Source: Tamarix chinensis | Taxonomy: Eukaryota > Streptophyta > Magnoliopsida > Caryophyllales > Tamaricaceae | DNA length: 64,000 nucleotides | Assembly: GCA_030549775.1 (NCBI GenBank) | Contig: CM060172.1 | Location: forward strand, 59,339,523-59,403,522 | Direction of reading: 5' to 3' | Part shown: positions 34,269 through 47,184 of the stretch, piece by piece | How positions within the stretch are numbered: the first letter of the stretch is position 1 | Layout of the letters: each line of letters begins with the position of its first letter | Notes under the pieces: model-generated | What the model saw: the letters and a program-made list of their open reading frames with translations, nothing else | What the model was told of the DNA's origin: nothing | Databases searched by the model: none | Made by a program: the position numbers and the translations under genes

Positions 34269-35330
34269 ATGGTAGGCACCAGTACGACTCACACAACACA
34301 ATTAGAGGACGCTTTTGTTGCTCTTACCAAGCTTGTGCAATAGTATGCTCAGCAGCAGGCTCCACAGTATCACCCTCCACCGCCACCTATGTTGTAGTAG
34401 TATGTTGGGGGAAACAAAGAGGATTGGTTCAATTGGTTCACAGACCACCATTTGCCTACATACGTCGGAGAGGAGGACCCAATCTTGGTGGAGGCTTGGA
34501 TCCAATATTTTTATCGTACGATTGAGGTTGTGGACTACCTAGAGCATAGGACCAACTATACGTGCTTATAGATGGCTGGAGGATCAGCTATAGGGAGCTC
34601 CAACTCTTACTTGGGATGTATTCAATGAATCTTTATGATCTCATTTCTACCTAGCTAGCTTGAAGAACAACAATTTAAAGGAGTTTCTACAGTTATCGCA
34701 GGGTAGTATAATGGTACGAGAGTACCATGGAAGAGTTATAGAGTTACCAAGGTTCATACATGATGTGAGAGTGGGCCGGTCCCATACCATCTTTTACTTT
34801 CATAAGGGTTTATCATTTTCAATATAGAGGATGATGGAAGCTACGATACTTCATGATCTCACGTCCTTATACGAGGGATATTACACAAGCGCTAAGCTTA
34901 TACAGGAACAATATGAGGTTCTATTAGGGAGGAAGAGGACCGCACCGCAGAGTACTGATTATAGCGTATTTTAGCATACCAAAGATTAGAGTTCTACACC
35001 ATATAGGCCATAGGATCAGCAATATAGGCCACTGGGCCATCAACACCACCACTAATTTTGTAAGCTTTGTAAGTTAGATCACCCGGGCATAGATGGTAGG
35101 GGTTAGTTGATTTAGTGTAGGGTTTGTGGTAGGATGGGCCCTTGAGAGCTTGGGTGTTGGTTCCGACAAGAAGGGGGTTCCAATTCTCAACAACCACAAA
35201 AGACATAGTAGAGGGCACCACTTATACTACAGAGTGGTCAGGGTTAGGGTAGAGATTAAGGATCTCGTCCATCTGCACCAACTAGAGGTGGTCGGGGTTG
35301 TATGGACCCTGGATCAAAGATATTAAGTGG
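34269..35330 (+). pseudogene. Gypsy gag remnant
   Basis: From the ATG at 34269 the reading gives MVGTSTTHTTQLEDAFVALT, then a Gln/Pro-rich stretch, then LPTYVGEEDPILVEAWIQYF and VVDYLEH, which fit the capsid start of plant gypsy gag. Stops occur every few dozen codons and the similarity fades after about 35000. No protease or pol follows; LINE sequence appears by about 35400. The element is a truncated 5' end. Confidence 0.75.
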
Positions 35331-35399
35331 AAAATGTATTTGTGGATGTGTACATCTTTATTTCTACATTTATATATGATTATAAAATTTTAGGATGCG

Positions 35400-36706
35400 A
35401 GGGTAATTAATAACCCTCACAAATAGACATAGGTTTAGTCTTGGTTAGTTATCAATAAAGTGTCACTTGTAGGCTTAGTTGAAATTAAAGTTAAAGAGAA
35501 TAAGGCTCATGCCATTACTAATAAATGGTTTAGATGGTGTTGGATCTATAAATTACAACTCCCATTGTAATGATAAGATATGGGCGGATTAGAAACCAAA
35601 CACTTTGAAACTAAATTTCCTTTTTGAAATGTCATAGGGCATTATGTGCTTTATCTCTAATATTAGTAAGACTTTTATCTTTTACATTGCATTCATTTAT
35701 GGGTTAAATGGTGGCCATGACTATAAAGATATTTGGAGTTGTTTGAAGGCCAATTGTTTAATATATCAACCCTTACTCCTAATGGGTGACTCAATATCAT
35801 TACTAACTTAGAGGAAAAACTACATAGGGATATTCTTCCCAAGGAGGAAATATAATATTTTCAAGACAAAAGAGGGGATGATGCAAGAATTTGGTGCAAA
35901 CTTGATAGAGTTATGGGGAATGACGTTTGGATGGATCTTTTTGGAGGTTGTGAAGCTCATTTTAGAGCATCCCTTACTTTTTGATCATTATTATATAAAT
36001 ATCAAATTTGGTGAAACCTTATAAGATAGATATAAACCTTTTATGTTCTTCAGTATGTGGCATAATGACCATAGATTTCACACTTTTTTTTACAATAATT
36101 AATTGAGGCCTTCATATCTCTCTCCATTACAATTAGTTATGCATAAGCTTAAGCAACTTAAGAAACCTGAACATAAGGAAATTTAGAAGCATTTAGGATA
36201 AAATGATTAAAGTAAGAGAAAGAGTGGCACAACTTCAAACCCTAATTTCTAATGAACCACTTAATGTATGTCCATATGTTACAAGAAAAATAAGCTCTGA
36301 AGCAGTTGAGATATTATAATAGCCACAAGGAAAGTTTTCTCGGGGGGAATCAATAATCATATGGATTGAAGAGGGTGATGGAAAGTCTAAATTCTTTGAT
36401 GCCCACATAAAAAGTAGGACAAATTTGAATCAAACAACTTCACCAAAGTTGGATGATTGGACAACCATGATTTATCAAATAACTTCACCAAAGTAACTAA
36501 GTTATTTTACCTTTAGATAGGATATGAATTATCTTAGAAAGCTCATGTATTGTGGATTGAATTATGTATTCCTAAGGTAGAAGGTGGCACCATATTTTTC
36601 TAGCTTCATCATTAGAATATTGCAGCTCAATGTATATTGCTCTACTGGTTACATGAAGCAAAAAAAGTGTTACGGGTTTGTTAGGTTCATGTATAGCGTA
36701 TCAAAG
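35400..36706 (+). pseudogene. L1-type LINE ORF2 fragment, endonuclease region
   Basis: Readable segments with frame breaks include IYGLNGGHDYKDIW, LLMGDS, FMFFSMWHNDHRF and QWIEEGDGKSKFFDAHI (the last after correcting a stop), in the order of the endonuclease and endonuclease-RT linker of plant L1 LINEs. Most of the reverse transcriptase domain is absent. At 36706 the LINE is interrupted by a solo LTR and resumes at 40112. Confidence 0.75.
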
Positions 36707-39700
36707 TGTAATACCCCATACTTTTGTGTAATGGATGGGTGAGAATTTTTGTCAAATTTTGGAACTTTGATTTTAATTCAATGTTATGATTTAATTTGGA
36801 ATATAATTTGATTTGAAATCATGTTGGAAAATGAAGTTTATTGAGTTTTATAGGCAAATCCATCGACTGGTTCTATGAACCGATCAACTGGTTTATTTTA
36901 GCCAAGGGATCCTCGACCAAACTGATAGTCTAGTTAGTTGACTGGTAGACCTAAACTAATTGAATGGTTTGTTGAGCTTGTCACGTTTTCAAATTTGATT
37001 TTTTTTTGAAAAAATCCCTTACACTAAAATGGAACCTTACCAAACCGATTGTCTCTAAGAGATTCCTAACCATTTTCATGATGAATTTAACCCAAAATAT
37101 TTCCTCAATTTGTTCTGGAGATTGATTAAGACAAATAAGGGAGAGAGATGACATCAGCCATTATCTTCTTCCTTCTCTCTAATCTTCTCGATTATGAGAT
37201 TGATTGCTTAGACCTTAGTTATGCTTCTGAGCATCTCAAAGATTCCTTCCACCCTAACCTCCTATTTCTTCATTCGTGTATGCTGATTCTAGCCTGATTG
37301 ACCTGAGTTCCCTAGATTCACTAATTGAGTTTGGGAGAATAGGTCAATAAATCCTAGACAAATCCATTTGTTTTGATCGAATTCAAATAGTTAGTGGTAG
37401 GTTTTTGAGTTGCCTTCCAAACCCTCTATGTTTCCTTTCAATTGGTTGGCTATAAATAGCTCCAGTCATTCCAACAATTCACTTTATTTTAGCCACCAAA
37501 CTTCCCTAACTTTTGCATTCTCCTCTCTTCTCTCCACAATTCGAGCACTTACCAATTTATTCTACACACTCTTCTGATCCTATCTTTATTCCTCTCTTAT
37601 TTCAATTATTAAGTAAGGTAGATTTAGATTCTGGGAAAAGATTGAGTGGTCCCGTTGAGATTTTCTCTATTTTTTCTCAGTGGTATATCCTTATTTCTCT
37701 CTATTTTTTCTTCAAAATTTGATAAGATTTGGGTATAATATCTGAGTTCAAGATTGGTTGTTTTAAGCTTTTAAGAGTTGAAGTTTTCACAAATTTGGAA
37801 AATTCTATTTTAAGGGGATTTGACCTACATCAAATAAGTAATTCTTACTCTTAAAATTTTTAGCATATCTTCTCACATGAAAGGTGATATATTTAGTTGG
37901 TTGATAAATGTTGGTATGAAGAAATGCAGTTATATGTATGAATTACATGTTTAAATGACATAAATTGAGTAAAGAGCATGAAAATGGATAAAATAGGTTA
38001 TGATGATGTTATGTTGAGAAATGCATGTTAATTTGGTAAGAAATATGTTAGTTGATGTTGATACATGTTCTAATGTGGTTAAAAATGATTTAAATGCAAT
38101 AATCTACATGAAATTTGTGAATTGGTGTTGTGATAGGCAAAGCGATCGAGTGGTTTGGTCAAACCGATCGACCGGTTCTTAGAACCGTCGACTAGTTTAC
38201 CCGAGCCATCGATTGGTATGCTTGTAGAGACCTTGGTCTTTCTCTCTACTTAAACCCACCAATTAGTTTGACAAAACTGATCAATTTAGTCTATGAACAA
38301 TCAAGTGGGTTGCCCAAACCGATCGACCTGTTTGAAGAAAGAATGGTCCGGTTGAGTCAAAAAAATCAACTGGTCGATCCAAATCGATTAACTGGTTGGT
38401 GCAACAGATAGACTAGTTGGGCTAAATCGATTGACCGGTTTGCTTAATTTGTTTCTTCTAAGTTTGGCTATGCTTTGATATTATGATTGGTGTTATATTA
38501 GGACTATTAATGGGATAAAACATAAATTATAGCATGTATTATTGGCATAATTAAGGGGTTAAAATGGATCATATCTTATAGCATACATTGTGAGTAATAT
38601 AATGGCTAAAGGTGTACTTCACTTACGATAAGTGATAATATGGAGATAAGAATAATGAGAATCTGTAAGGGTATGAACTAAACAATATGGTGGATATAAC
38701 TAAATTTTGCTAAGGGAAATTAGATAACCCACATGGTTAGGGGAAATGGAAATAAAAGGACTAATATTGTTTAATATGGGGATTTACCTTGTTTACTTAT
38801 ATGGGCCTTGTATGTTCATCCATCCTTATGAATAAAATACTAATCACTTAAAGAGAAAAAAAAGTCGAGTTGAGTATGGGTCTAGTTTACAAGATCCTCG
38901 ATTAGCTACAGCCTACAGGGGATTAGTCTGCCTTCAGGAATTTTTGGTGCCTTCGGGTTGGATCCTAAGAGGTCCCAATGCATTACCTATTCTAGACACT
39001 AATGATGTACTAAGAGATATCGATACTAAAGGGTCTGGTTACCTAAGTGGTTGGCTTCAGCCTGAACTTATGCCCACTTGGCGATTGGCTTTAGCCTGGA
39101 CTTTATGTCCCTTTTAAATAGGCCTCCATAGTATGTGAGACAATGGGGTGGTGTGCAATCCATCGCTTGATGATAATAAAATATGGTTGTTAAATGTTGG
39201 TTAATAATTAAGAATGCAAATAAGACAAATGGTTGACAACTGACTATGAAATGGAAGTAATGATATAGTTAACTAAATGGTTAAAGTTGGTTTATGCACT
39301 TGATTAACTGGTTATGGAATGGGATATTAATTGAGGTGATTGACATATATTTTACATGGATAAATGAATGGCATATCTTAATGGAATTGGATAAATGGAA
39401 ATAACCCTAGGATTTGTTGGATTATTCTATACTATTACTCATGCAAGTGGTTTTGTGAAGGTGCTATGGTTCCCTAATCATGATGTTTGTACAGTGATGA
39501 TATTGTATTGATAGCATGTGTTATGTACTCTTACTTATATGCATAAAGCCCTATCATAATGCATGTTGTACATTGTGTTCATGAATGATAGATTAGCATA
39601 CTTGTGTACATTGAGGGAGTAACTTATCTTACTTAGTACGTAGTGTATTGATGTGCTTGTTTTCTCTGTTACCTGCTCATTCCCATGAGTAGAGGACCAT

Positions 39701-40111
39701 GTGTAGGTTTTTAGGGATGACTAGTAAAAGGCCTATCTCAGTTGGGTTGGGGCATGTGAGCGAGGACATTAGAAAGGTTTTGGTGGGTTCCATGGAGGAT
39801 TGTGGTATTGTTTTGGGTCCCAACCCATGTTTTTTAATTCCGTACTTTTAGTATGTATTCTACAACGATTTGATCAAAATTCGTTAGGGTCGCTTATTGC
39901 AAACCTTTTGGAATTTTTTCAATTAAATTGTTATTTGCGCACTTTGTTGTTTTAGTATTATGTTAGTTTAACCTTGTATCTGATATGGGATAGGTGGCGG
40001 ATGTCTAACTTATGTCAGGTACGATAGTAATACTCTGTTTTTATAAGTGTTTTCTACTTCTACAACATGTTTTAACAAAAAAAATTGGTAGTGAAAAATG
40101 GGGGTGTTACC
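36707..40111 (+). mobile_element. 3.4-kb solo LTR nested in the LINE
   Basis: It starts TGTAATACCCCATACTTTTG and ends GGGGGTGTTACC, where the last C replaces the usual A. Flanks are CAAAG (36702-36706) and CAAAT (40112-40116), a 5-bp duplication with one mismatch. LINE sequence lies on both sides. There is no PBS, PPT or coding region, so it is a solo LTR. Copies of an ACCGATCGACCGGTT-like 15-mer occur at 36855-36960 and 38140-38450. The same words occur in the 56649-59996 LTR, so the two belong to one subfamily of similar length. Confidence 0.85.
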
Positions 40112-40298
40112 CAAATTTGCTAACACCAACAAAAACATCACGGGTTTTTAAAAATCTCATGGAGCTAAGGGGTACTTTCTAAAACTATTTTATTGATCTT
40201 GGTGGCAAAAGGCAGTTTATAATATGTACTAAGTACAACATATCAAAGTTTTACAACTTAATCAAAGATCAAGTAAAACCAGTGTCTTAGGCTAAGGT
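40112..40298 (+). pseudogene. LINE ORF2 fragment, continuation after the LTR
   Basis: Degraded LINE sequence lies between the solo LTR and a MITE. The word GGCTAAGGT at its end continues across the MITE into GTTTGGAATTATTTG. Too broken to read a domain on its own. Confidence 0.5.
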
Positions 40299-40682
40299 TA
40301 GGGGTGTGTATGATGCACTGGTTTAAAATCGGACCAAAACATAGTTAAGGATTAGAATTTTTTGATATTAGGACTGGAAAACAGACCGGGACCACATTAT
40401 AATTATCGGTCTAAGACCGATTAAGATTGAAATTAATAAATTATATATTTTGTATATTAAGAATATGTATTTTTTTTAGATAAAATGTTAATGAAATTCC
40501 AAGTAAAATCAGAAGACAATACCGAATTGAACTAGAACCGGTTAAGGATCAATTTTTTTATTACTTTGAGATTAAAACCCATACTGGATACTAGAATACT
40601 GGTCAGGTATTAAACTAGAACCTGGGATAATCAGTCATTTTAGACCAAAATTATGATCCAAACTAATTTTTGAACACCTCTA
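40299..40682. mobile_element. 384-bp hAT-type MITE with 8-bp target duplication
   Basis: The element starts TAGGGGTG and ends CACCTCTA, an inverted pair with one mismatch. The flanks are GCTAAGGT (40291-40298) and ACTAAGGT (40683-40690), an 8-bp duplication with one mismatch. Removing it restores the LINE reading AKVVWN. The interior has repeated GACCGA or GGACC words. TAGGGGTGT ends and an 8-bp duplication are typical of plant hAT non-autonomous elements. Confidence 0.85.
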
Positions 40683-41258
40683 ACTAAGGTTGTTTGGAAT
40701 TATTTGAGTATAAGACATCATAGACTTCACTTATTGATGATGATTCAAGAAAGGTTATGTACCATATATCAAATGGCTCGCATGGGAATGACATAAGATC
40801 CCATGTGTAGTTTATGCAATGAAGAACTCAAAACTCAAACCCATTGCTTCTTTTAGTGTAAAATCACTTCTTGCATATGGATGTATGTTTCAAACAACAT
40901 GGGTGATAGACACACATCTCTACGGTGGAAAAATATCATGCATTGGATGGAAAAAGGAGGTGGAGAACCTTGATGTATAAAACAAGCTTTGAGAACCCCT
41001 CTCACTGTCACCTACCATTTGGTGGGAGTACTTAATCAAATAACATTCAACAACAATATAAAGTCCACCTAAGAAATCATTCAACATATTGTAATGGAGT
41101 TAGCTTGTAGAGTGGATGCCTTATCATATAATACTTCATCGTGTCACTTAGTCAGCTTTTTGAACCAAGTGTTTATTTAGTTTCTTGTGTGGTTAGGATT
41201 TTGGTGTCTTTGTGCTTGGACTTATTGATATATACATCATATTTATCTAAAAAAACAA
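40683..41258 (+). pseudogene. LINE ORF2 C-terminus (zf-RVT) and 3' end
   Basis: Frames read KVVWNYLSIRHHRL and then CSLCNEELKTQTHCFF, a zinc-binding reverse-transcriptase tail (zf-RVT) of plant LINEs. IVMELACRVDA and a short 3' tail with an A-rich run (CTAAAAAAACAAC, about 41248-41260) follow. This marks the 3' end of the LINE. Stops are present. Confidence 0.75.
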
Positions 41259-41476
41259 CACATTACATATATATGTGTAATCAATGCATTAATTATACTA
41301 TTTTAGGAATATTAAAAACAAATATAAGATAAACCAATAAGTGAAAGCTTACAGCTAACTTATGATCAACCAAGCCAACACATATCATATTGTTGTAGGG
41401 GGAAAGTTACTAATAAAGACACACTCATGATGAGTTACCCCACATAAGTATTGATTTGACATATTTATATGATAAC

Positions 41477-43855
41477 TATAATATCTCCAAATTTAGGGAC
41501 TTACAAATTTTGTTTTATAGAGTTAATTGTAGAAGAAAAAACACAAAACATAAGAGTGTCTCACCACATCCAACATAAAAGAAACACTCCCCATGCCTAG
41601 CCTATGTCGGGTAAATGGAAAAAGCAACATTGTACCTAAGAATTAGGTATAGGAAGGATATAACTTCACCATGATAAAGGAAACATAATAGTGAGAAGGG
41701 AATAAGTATAATGAAATCAGAGGACTAAGAGTTTATAGAGAGATATAGATATCTGAATAACCATACCCTACACCATTTTGATTAGTACTCATCGAAGGCA
41801 AGAACATTAAAGTAGGAGACACTAATCACCTGCAAAACAAGGCAAATATGCTCGTGGAAGTGAGCATCATCCATGAAAAGATGATCAATATGCTAGATAT
41901 TGACTAAAGTAATAATATAATTGAGAAAGGATACAAGGAATTGTATAAGTTCACATCAAAGAATAAGTATACATGCATGTTAAAATAAACTATGCATGGT
42001 AAATATTGATTTTAGATCTCATTATTAGATATGAACATAATCCATTATTTTATTTATGTTTATTTTAGGGACTCTCCTATTCTTAATTCTATGGAATAGA
42101 CTGAAATAACTCTCAAGGTAAGACACACAACCACTATTATTAAGCCGGTAGAATAGAATTTACACCCCCAAGACATAATGCTCTTGGCCATTATTCTTAA
42201 ACTAATAGAACACTTTGAAGTACCTTCCAAGGTTTAACTCTCCTAACCACTATTATTGTCTGGTTGAACAGACTCCTACACCTTGGTCCAGACTCATGCA
42301 CTCCTTCACTTTGACCCATATTGACCAAAACACCCTTAAGGATAAACAAATGCCCTTATTTCACGAAAACTTATATGTCCAATAGTGTTGTTTTCAAATC
42401 CTCAATTTATTAAATCACTACACATATCAAATATAATCTTTCTCCACTTAACATACTTTATCAAGTCCGTATTACGATATTATGAACCATAACAACTCAC
42501 CTAGGATTTATAACCCAAGATCTATCGTAATGATATTGTAAAAGTGCATGCTTTCTCATCTTACTTACATTTCATCATATATACCACATTATCATATCAT
42601 AAAATTTACAATATGAATCTAAAAAACATAATTTCACATTATGATAACTTATAAATCATATATATTATTTAGCTAAAAACCCCTAACCCCGACTAGTATC
42701 CTTATTGAAAAGGACACCGGTCTCTAAGAACTTATATCCTATCTCACCTCCTCCGGAACCTCTATAAAATCACCCAATAAAACAATGATAGAACACAATT
42801 AGAACTTAGGAATATAACCAAGGAAAGGATAAGGTAACAAGGAATGAAAGAATAGAGCAAAAACCGAATCTCAATGCTTGAAGATGTCTCTGCAAAACTT
42901 TGCACAATAAAAGGGAGGGGGAACAATTAAAGGTGCAAAACTATGGAGGAATCAATGCCACTAAAAACCATTTTCAATCGGGTGTGAAATGGAAATGAGG
43001 GTCAAAGGTTTTGGGGTGGTTTTGGTGGAATGGCCAAAGAGGTTGGGGTGGTTTCAGTGTTTTTGGCCAAAGCTAGGGGTGGCTTTGGTGGTTTTGGAAA
43101 AAAAAAACTAGGGTTAGGGGTAAGGTGGAAATGGCCAGTGCACAAGGGGGAGGAACGATAGTGATGGTCAGTGCAAGGGAAGAAGGAATGGTGGAGGGTG
43201 TCATTGTTGGTTTGTCATGGCATTTTTGTTAATGATGGGAGGAAAGAAAGAAAGGAAGAGGGATGCTACTCTTCAACATAAATGGAGGGATGAAATAAGT
43301 GGTTAGGGGCATAAAATGGTTAAGTCTGTGAGTTATATGTATATATATGCACATGTTGCGTGCAAGCAGAGAGGGAAGGGAGGTGAGGTAATGATTGGGA
43401 GAATTTTCAACCATGCATATCATGCTAAAGGTCATAAGTGATGGTGTGATGATGATGGTAAGGGGTAGGTCATGGCAGCATGGTAGAGGGAGTGCTTCAT
43501 GCAAGAAAAAGAGGAAGAAGAAGGAAAAAGAAGGTCAGGAGGAAAATAAAAAAAAGAAAAGGAGAAGGAGAAGGAGAAAGGAAAAGGGAAAAAGGGGAAA
43601 GAAATTAAGTTTGGGTTTAGAATTGGAAACAAAGTAAAATAACTTAGATTAGGTATTAGGATAAAATTTTATATTAACCACCCGAGGTTAAGTTTAGGTT
43701 AAAAATACCAATAATCCAGATTCAAGATTAGAATTATGTTAAGATTTAGGGTTAATAAATTAGGATAAGGTAAAATTATTAATTTTTCAAGATTAGAATT
43801 AAGTTAAGATATTAATTACTTAGGATTAAGGTTAGATAAAATTTGGGATAGTACA
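41477..43855 (-). mobile_element. 2.38-kb solo LTR, minus orientation, perfect 5-bp duplication
   Basis: The flanks are ATAAC at 41472-41476 and ATAAC at 43856-43860. On the plus strand it starts TATAATATCTCC and ends GGGATAGTACA, decayed versions of the family ends (TGTAACACCCC and GGGGTATTACA on this strand). Near 41570-41600 it shares the CCACATCCAACATA word with the LTR at 56649. Around 42060-42300 it has the CTATTATT-CCGGT-GAATAGA modules seen at 5085-5450. A G-rich/GA-rich block at 42900-43620 gives false Lys/Arg-rich and Pro/Ser-rich frames. There is no internal coding region, so it is a solo LTR. Confidence 0.85.
43506..43605 (+). repeat. GA-rich purine tract in the solo LTR
   Basis: A nearly pure purine stretch of AAG/GGA words about 100 bases long. 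It mirrors, on the opposite strand, the pyrimidine-rich block at 1085-1500 in the 762-6091 element. Confidence 0.8.
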
Positions 43856-43860
43856 ATAAC

Positions 43861-46610
43861 AATTTCCATGAGGTGAAATTCTAAGAGAGAATTTTTATTT
43901 TTATTTTTTAAGTTCACTTGAAAGCCTTGTAAGGTTGAGACTCATAAGTACTCCTCCTATTTTTAAAAGGGAATCTTTTTTATAAATTGACATATTTTTT
44001 AAAGAGTTAACAAATTTTATCTTTAATATACTAATTACCCCTTTCATTAAAAAATGACATATCAATTAATGCATAAAAGAATAAAGATAAAAAATTAGGC
44101 TTTGACATTTTTAGAAGAAATTTATTCCTCAAATAAAAATTAATGCATAAAAGGAATTTATTTTAATTATGCACAAAATAAATAGCATAGTAGCAACCTA
44201 GGTTATGGTGTCATGTGGCATTATAGCCAATGATCATATATTAGCCTTGAATCAAACTAAATGACACAAAATTTTGTTTGGGTGACCTATACATGTTAGT
44301 CATTGGCTATTGCCATTGCGGTTACATTTTTTTTTAAACTTATTTAGAAACCAAACTTAACAAATTTTGTTTAATTTTCAAAAACTATGATTGAAATGTA
44401 GTTATTGGAGGACAACATGCTCCCCAAAACATATCCATAGAATGATAGTGTTCACAAAATGACTAAAATGTGGGCAATTAGTTTGTCATTTTGGTCATTA
44501 CTCCAACAGAATTCATCTAACTAATAATATCTTCTATAATATAAGCTTTTAGTGATATTTTTTTTTCATATCATACTATTGCATATATTTTTATACAATA
44601 AAGTGAATCAATATTGGAATAAAAAATATTATTATAAAAAAAAATTACACATGCTATGTTTTCTCTATGTAAAACACTTGTTGGTATCTTCCAGTTTCAT
44701 TTTAGTTGTTGTTTAGTAAACTACAAAATCTATAATTAGAGTAACACACGACAGTTATTGTAACCAATAAATTTATTACGCTATAACAATAGATACTTTA
44801 TCGGAGAATACCTATTGCGTATACATCGAAAAAGCTAAAGTAAAATTAAGTAGCTTCATTTATTCTCAAAGAAGACTATAGAAGCTTGGGAATAATTCAA
44901 CCACATTTTGTGAGTAATAATGTGTCCACATTAGAATAAAATTGGGCATGTATCATTGTACAACTTATCAAATATATATCGACTTTCTTTTTTTTAGATG
45001 ATTAGTTAGGTAAATCAGTACTCATACATCAAATAAAGCATCAACTTCATTTCATTCACATGGAGAGGGAGAGTGGGAGGGAGGGAACGAGAGAGAGTCA
45101 TAGATGTGGTAACTCAGATGAAGAGTAATGCAGGAAACAATACATCTTCACCATCTACCAATCATTATTACATGCAAATTCATAATACATAATGAATAAG
45201 AAATTATCTAAATCCCTCTACAAATGTTTTATGCTATATTTAATCTTTGAAACAATATAATAGGTGAATGACAAAAAATTAGCTATGAAAAGAATTTATA
45301 CTTCAGTTGATTTTCATATACTTCAAACTAAAGTGAAGGTAATTAATGATTTATTAATATAAATTTTTCCTCACAACCCTAGGTTTTAGTTATAACTTAC
45401 AAAATTCATTTAAAATAAATTATTAAAATAATAGATATATTTCTAAATCTCTAATAATTATATTTAATTTCTTTCTATTATTTTTCATGCACAAATTACA
45501 CATACAATGATAACCACTCTTATAGTAATGATTAAAAATTACCTCTAGTTTCTTAAGCTATTTATAGTAGTTTTCTCTCCCCGTTAAGGATAATTTTTTC
45601 TACTAAGTTTTACATTTTAACCTTAAACATAAATACAAAATAATTATTAAAATGCTACCATTTTTGACATTCTAATATTATAGTTTTTTGATATACTTAC
45701 AATAATTTTCTCTATCCACTTAAAAATATATTCCAACTTGAAACATAAATACTCAATATTTATGAAAATATCTTTTTTTTAACACTCAAATCTATAATTT
45801 TGTAAACTACTTACAATAGTTTTCTCCATCCATTAAGTGCAATTTCCTCAAGCTACCGAGGTTAGTTTTCTCAACCAAATCAAATTTTTTTAAATCTTAC
45901 CACTTCATCTTAGATCTAGTAGTTCAAATTGAAAGTTCTCAAATTCTTATCGCAAAGTAGTTTTAATTGAATATTCCCTCAAAGACACTTAATATAGCTT
46001 TCAATGATGCCACAAATATAGCTTTTACCTTGCTTAGTTTATTTATGGTGATTTAGTATTTAGTTGCCCATTTGACATCTATAGCAAGCTACAATTATAC
46101 ACACACACAACTAAATATGATATGAATAAACTGATAAGATCATAACTTAATGATTGAAATGAGCCTCGACTAGCAAACGTCTCAAGGTCAAACTCCTCTC
46201 TTGATATTACACAAATTTCACCAATTTGAAAATTTGTACTCTTTATAAAAAATTTTATTATAGAAAACAAATAGGGCATATTAATTGTAATTGTAGAATA
46301 CATATTTCATATTAGTATGGCAACACCGCACTACAATGTCATATTGAAGAATTAGCGCATGGTACAAAACGTTCAATTTTAAAGGGTTTAAACTTTTTAG
46401 CCTATATTTGGGTGAATTTTTTGCTTCAAAGTTATAGTTTTTCAATCATTTCAATCACGGATTATATGTATGTATGTATGTATATATATATATATATATA
46501 CATACACTAACACACTAACAAACTGTAATAAGAAACAACTAATAACAAACTGTAATAAGAAACATCTAATAACAACTTTTTCCCAAACAAGGCTTAATAT
46601 CAACTAATAT
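43861..46610. other. AT-rich intergenic DNA, no gene seen
   Basis: No frame has recognisable similarity. There is a GA-rich stretch at 45060-45100 and a (TATG)n(TA)n run at 46463-46502. A set of diverged words around ACTTACAATAGTTTTCTCYATCCAYTAA recurs at about 45560-45600, 45690-45730 and 45800-45850, suggesting an old tandem repeat of roughly 130 bases. Confidence 0.5.
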
Positions 46611-47184
46611 ATGCTAACGAAACATGTACAACCAAGAAGTATGAAGCAGTCGTCTCCTAGCCACTCCAGTTTGGTTCCGGCTACCGGCAACTTTTTGTAT
46701 TTATTTTTTAATTCGTTGCCGAAGTTATTCTCCTGTATTTGTAGATCAGAACATTGCCGTCTTCTTAACATTTATTTGGATTTGTTCGGTGGGTCCCAAC
46801 AGCTAAGCAGAGCCGTATTACAATCATTACCTCGTTCGTTCCCGGAACTCATTTCCTCAGAATATACTTTAATATCCCCTATAGTATTTTTCTGGGCCAT
46901 TTTGTCAGCAATTAACGCTAAGCCAGCAAGTGCAGCTAGCTGATACAAAGTTTCTTTTGTCACGATAGGCAATATTTAAAGCAAAATACGATACGTTTGC
47001 CACATTAAGCGGTAAATAGACGTAAGTTATATTAAACAAACAACACATTTCTAACAAGCTGGCGTTTTGAGTGGGGCTGTGGGACTGGGAGTTACAAAAA
47101 ACCACCTGGACTGCAGGCGTGACATTCTGCGTAACAGGAAAGTATATGCATGCCATCTCTACAAGCTAATAATGCGCACGATCT
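46611..47184 (-). other. Pyruvate kinase 3' flank and presumed 3' UTR
   Basis: The part next to the stop (about 46950-47184) is the likely 3' UTR. A 110-codon plus-strand frame (46611-46943) overlaps minus-strand frames and matches no family I know; I leave it uncalled. Base composition is closer to genic DNA than the region to the left. Confidence 0.5.

Noticed and set aside
34302..35326. Several plus- and minus-strand frames of 60-75 codons
   Set aside because: Off-frame shadows of the decayed gag, except those matching the gag reading.
43395..43637. Lys/Arg-rich plus-strand frame and Pro/Ser/Phe-rich minus-strand frame
   Set aside because: Translation of a purine tract inside a solo LTR.
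46611..46943. 110-codon plus-strand frame near the pyruvate kinase 3' end
   Set aside because: No resemblance to a family, and it overlaps minus-strand frames. It could be checked by transcripts but is not supported from sequence.
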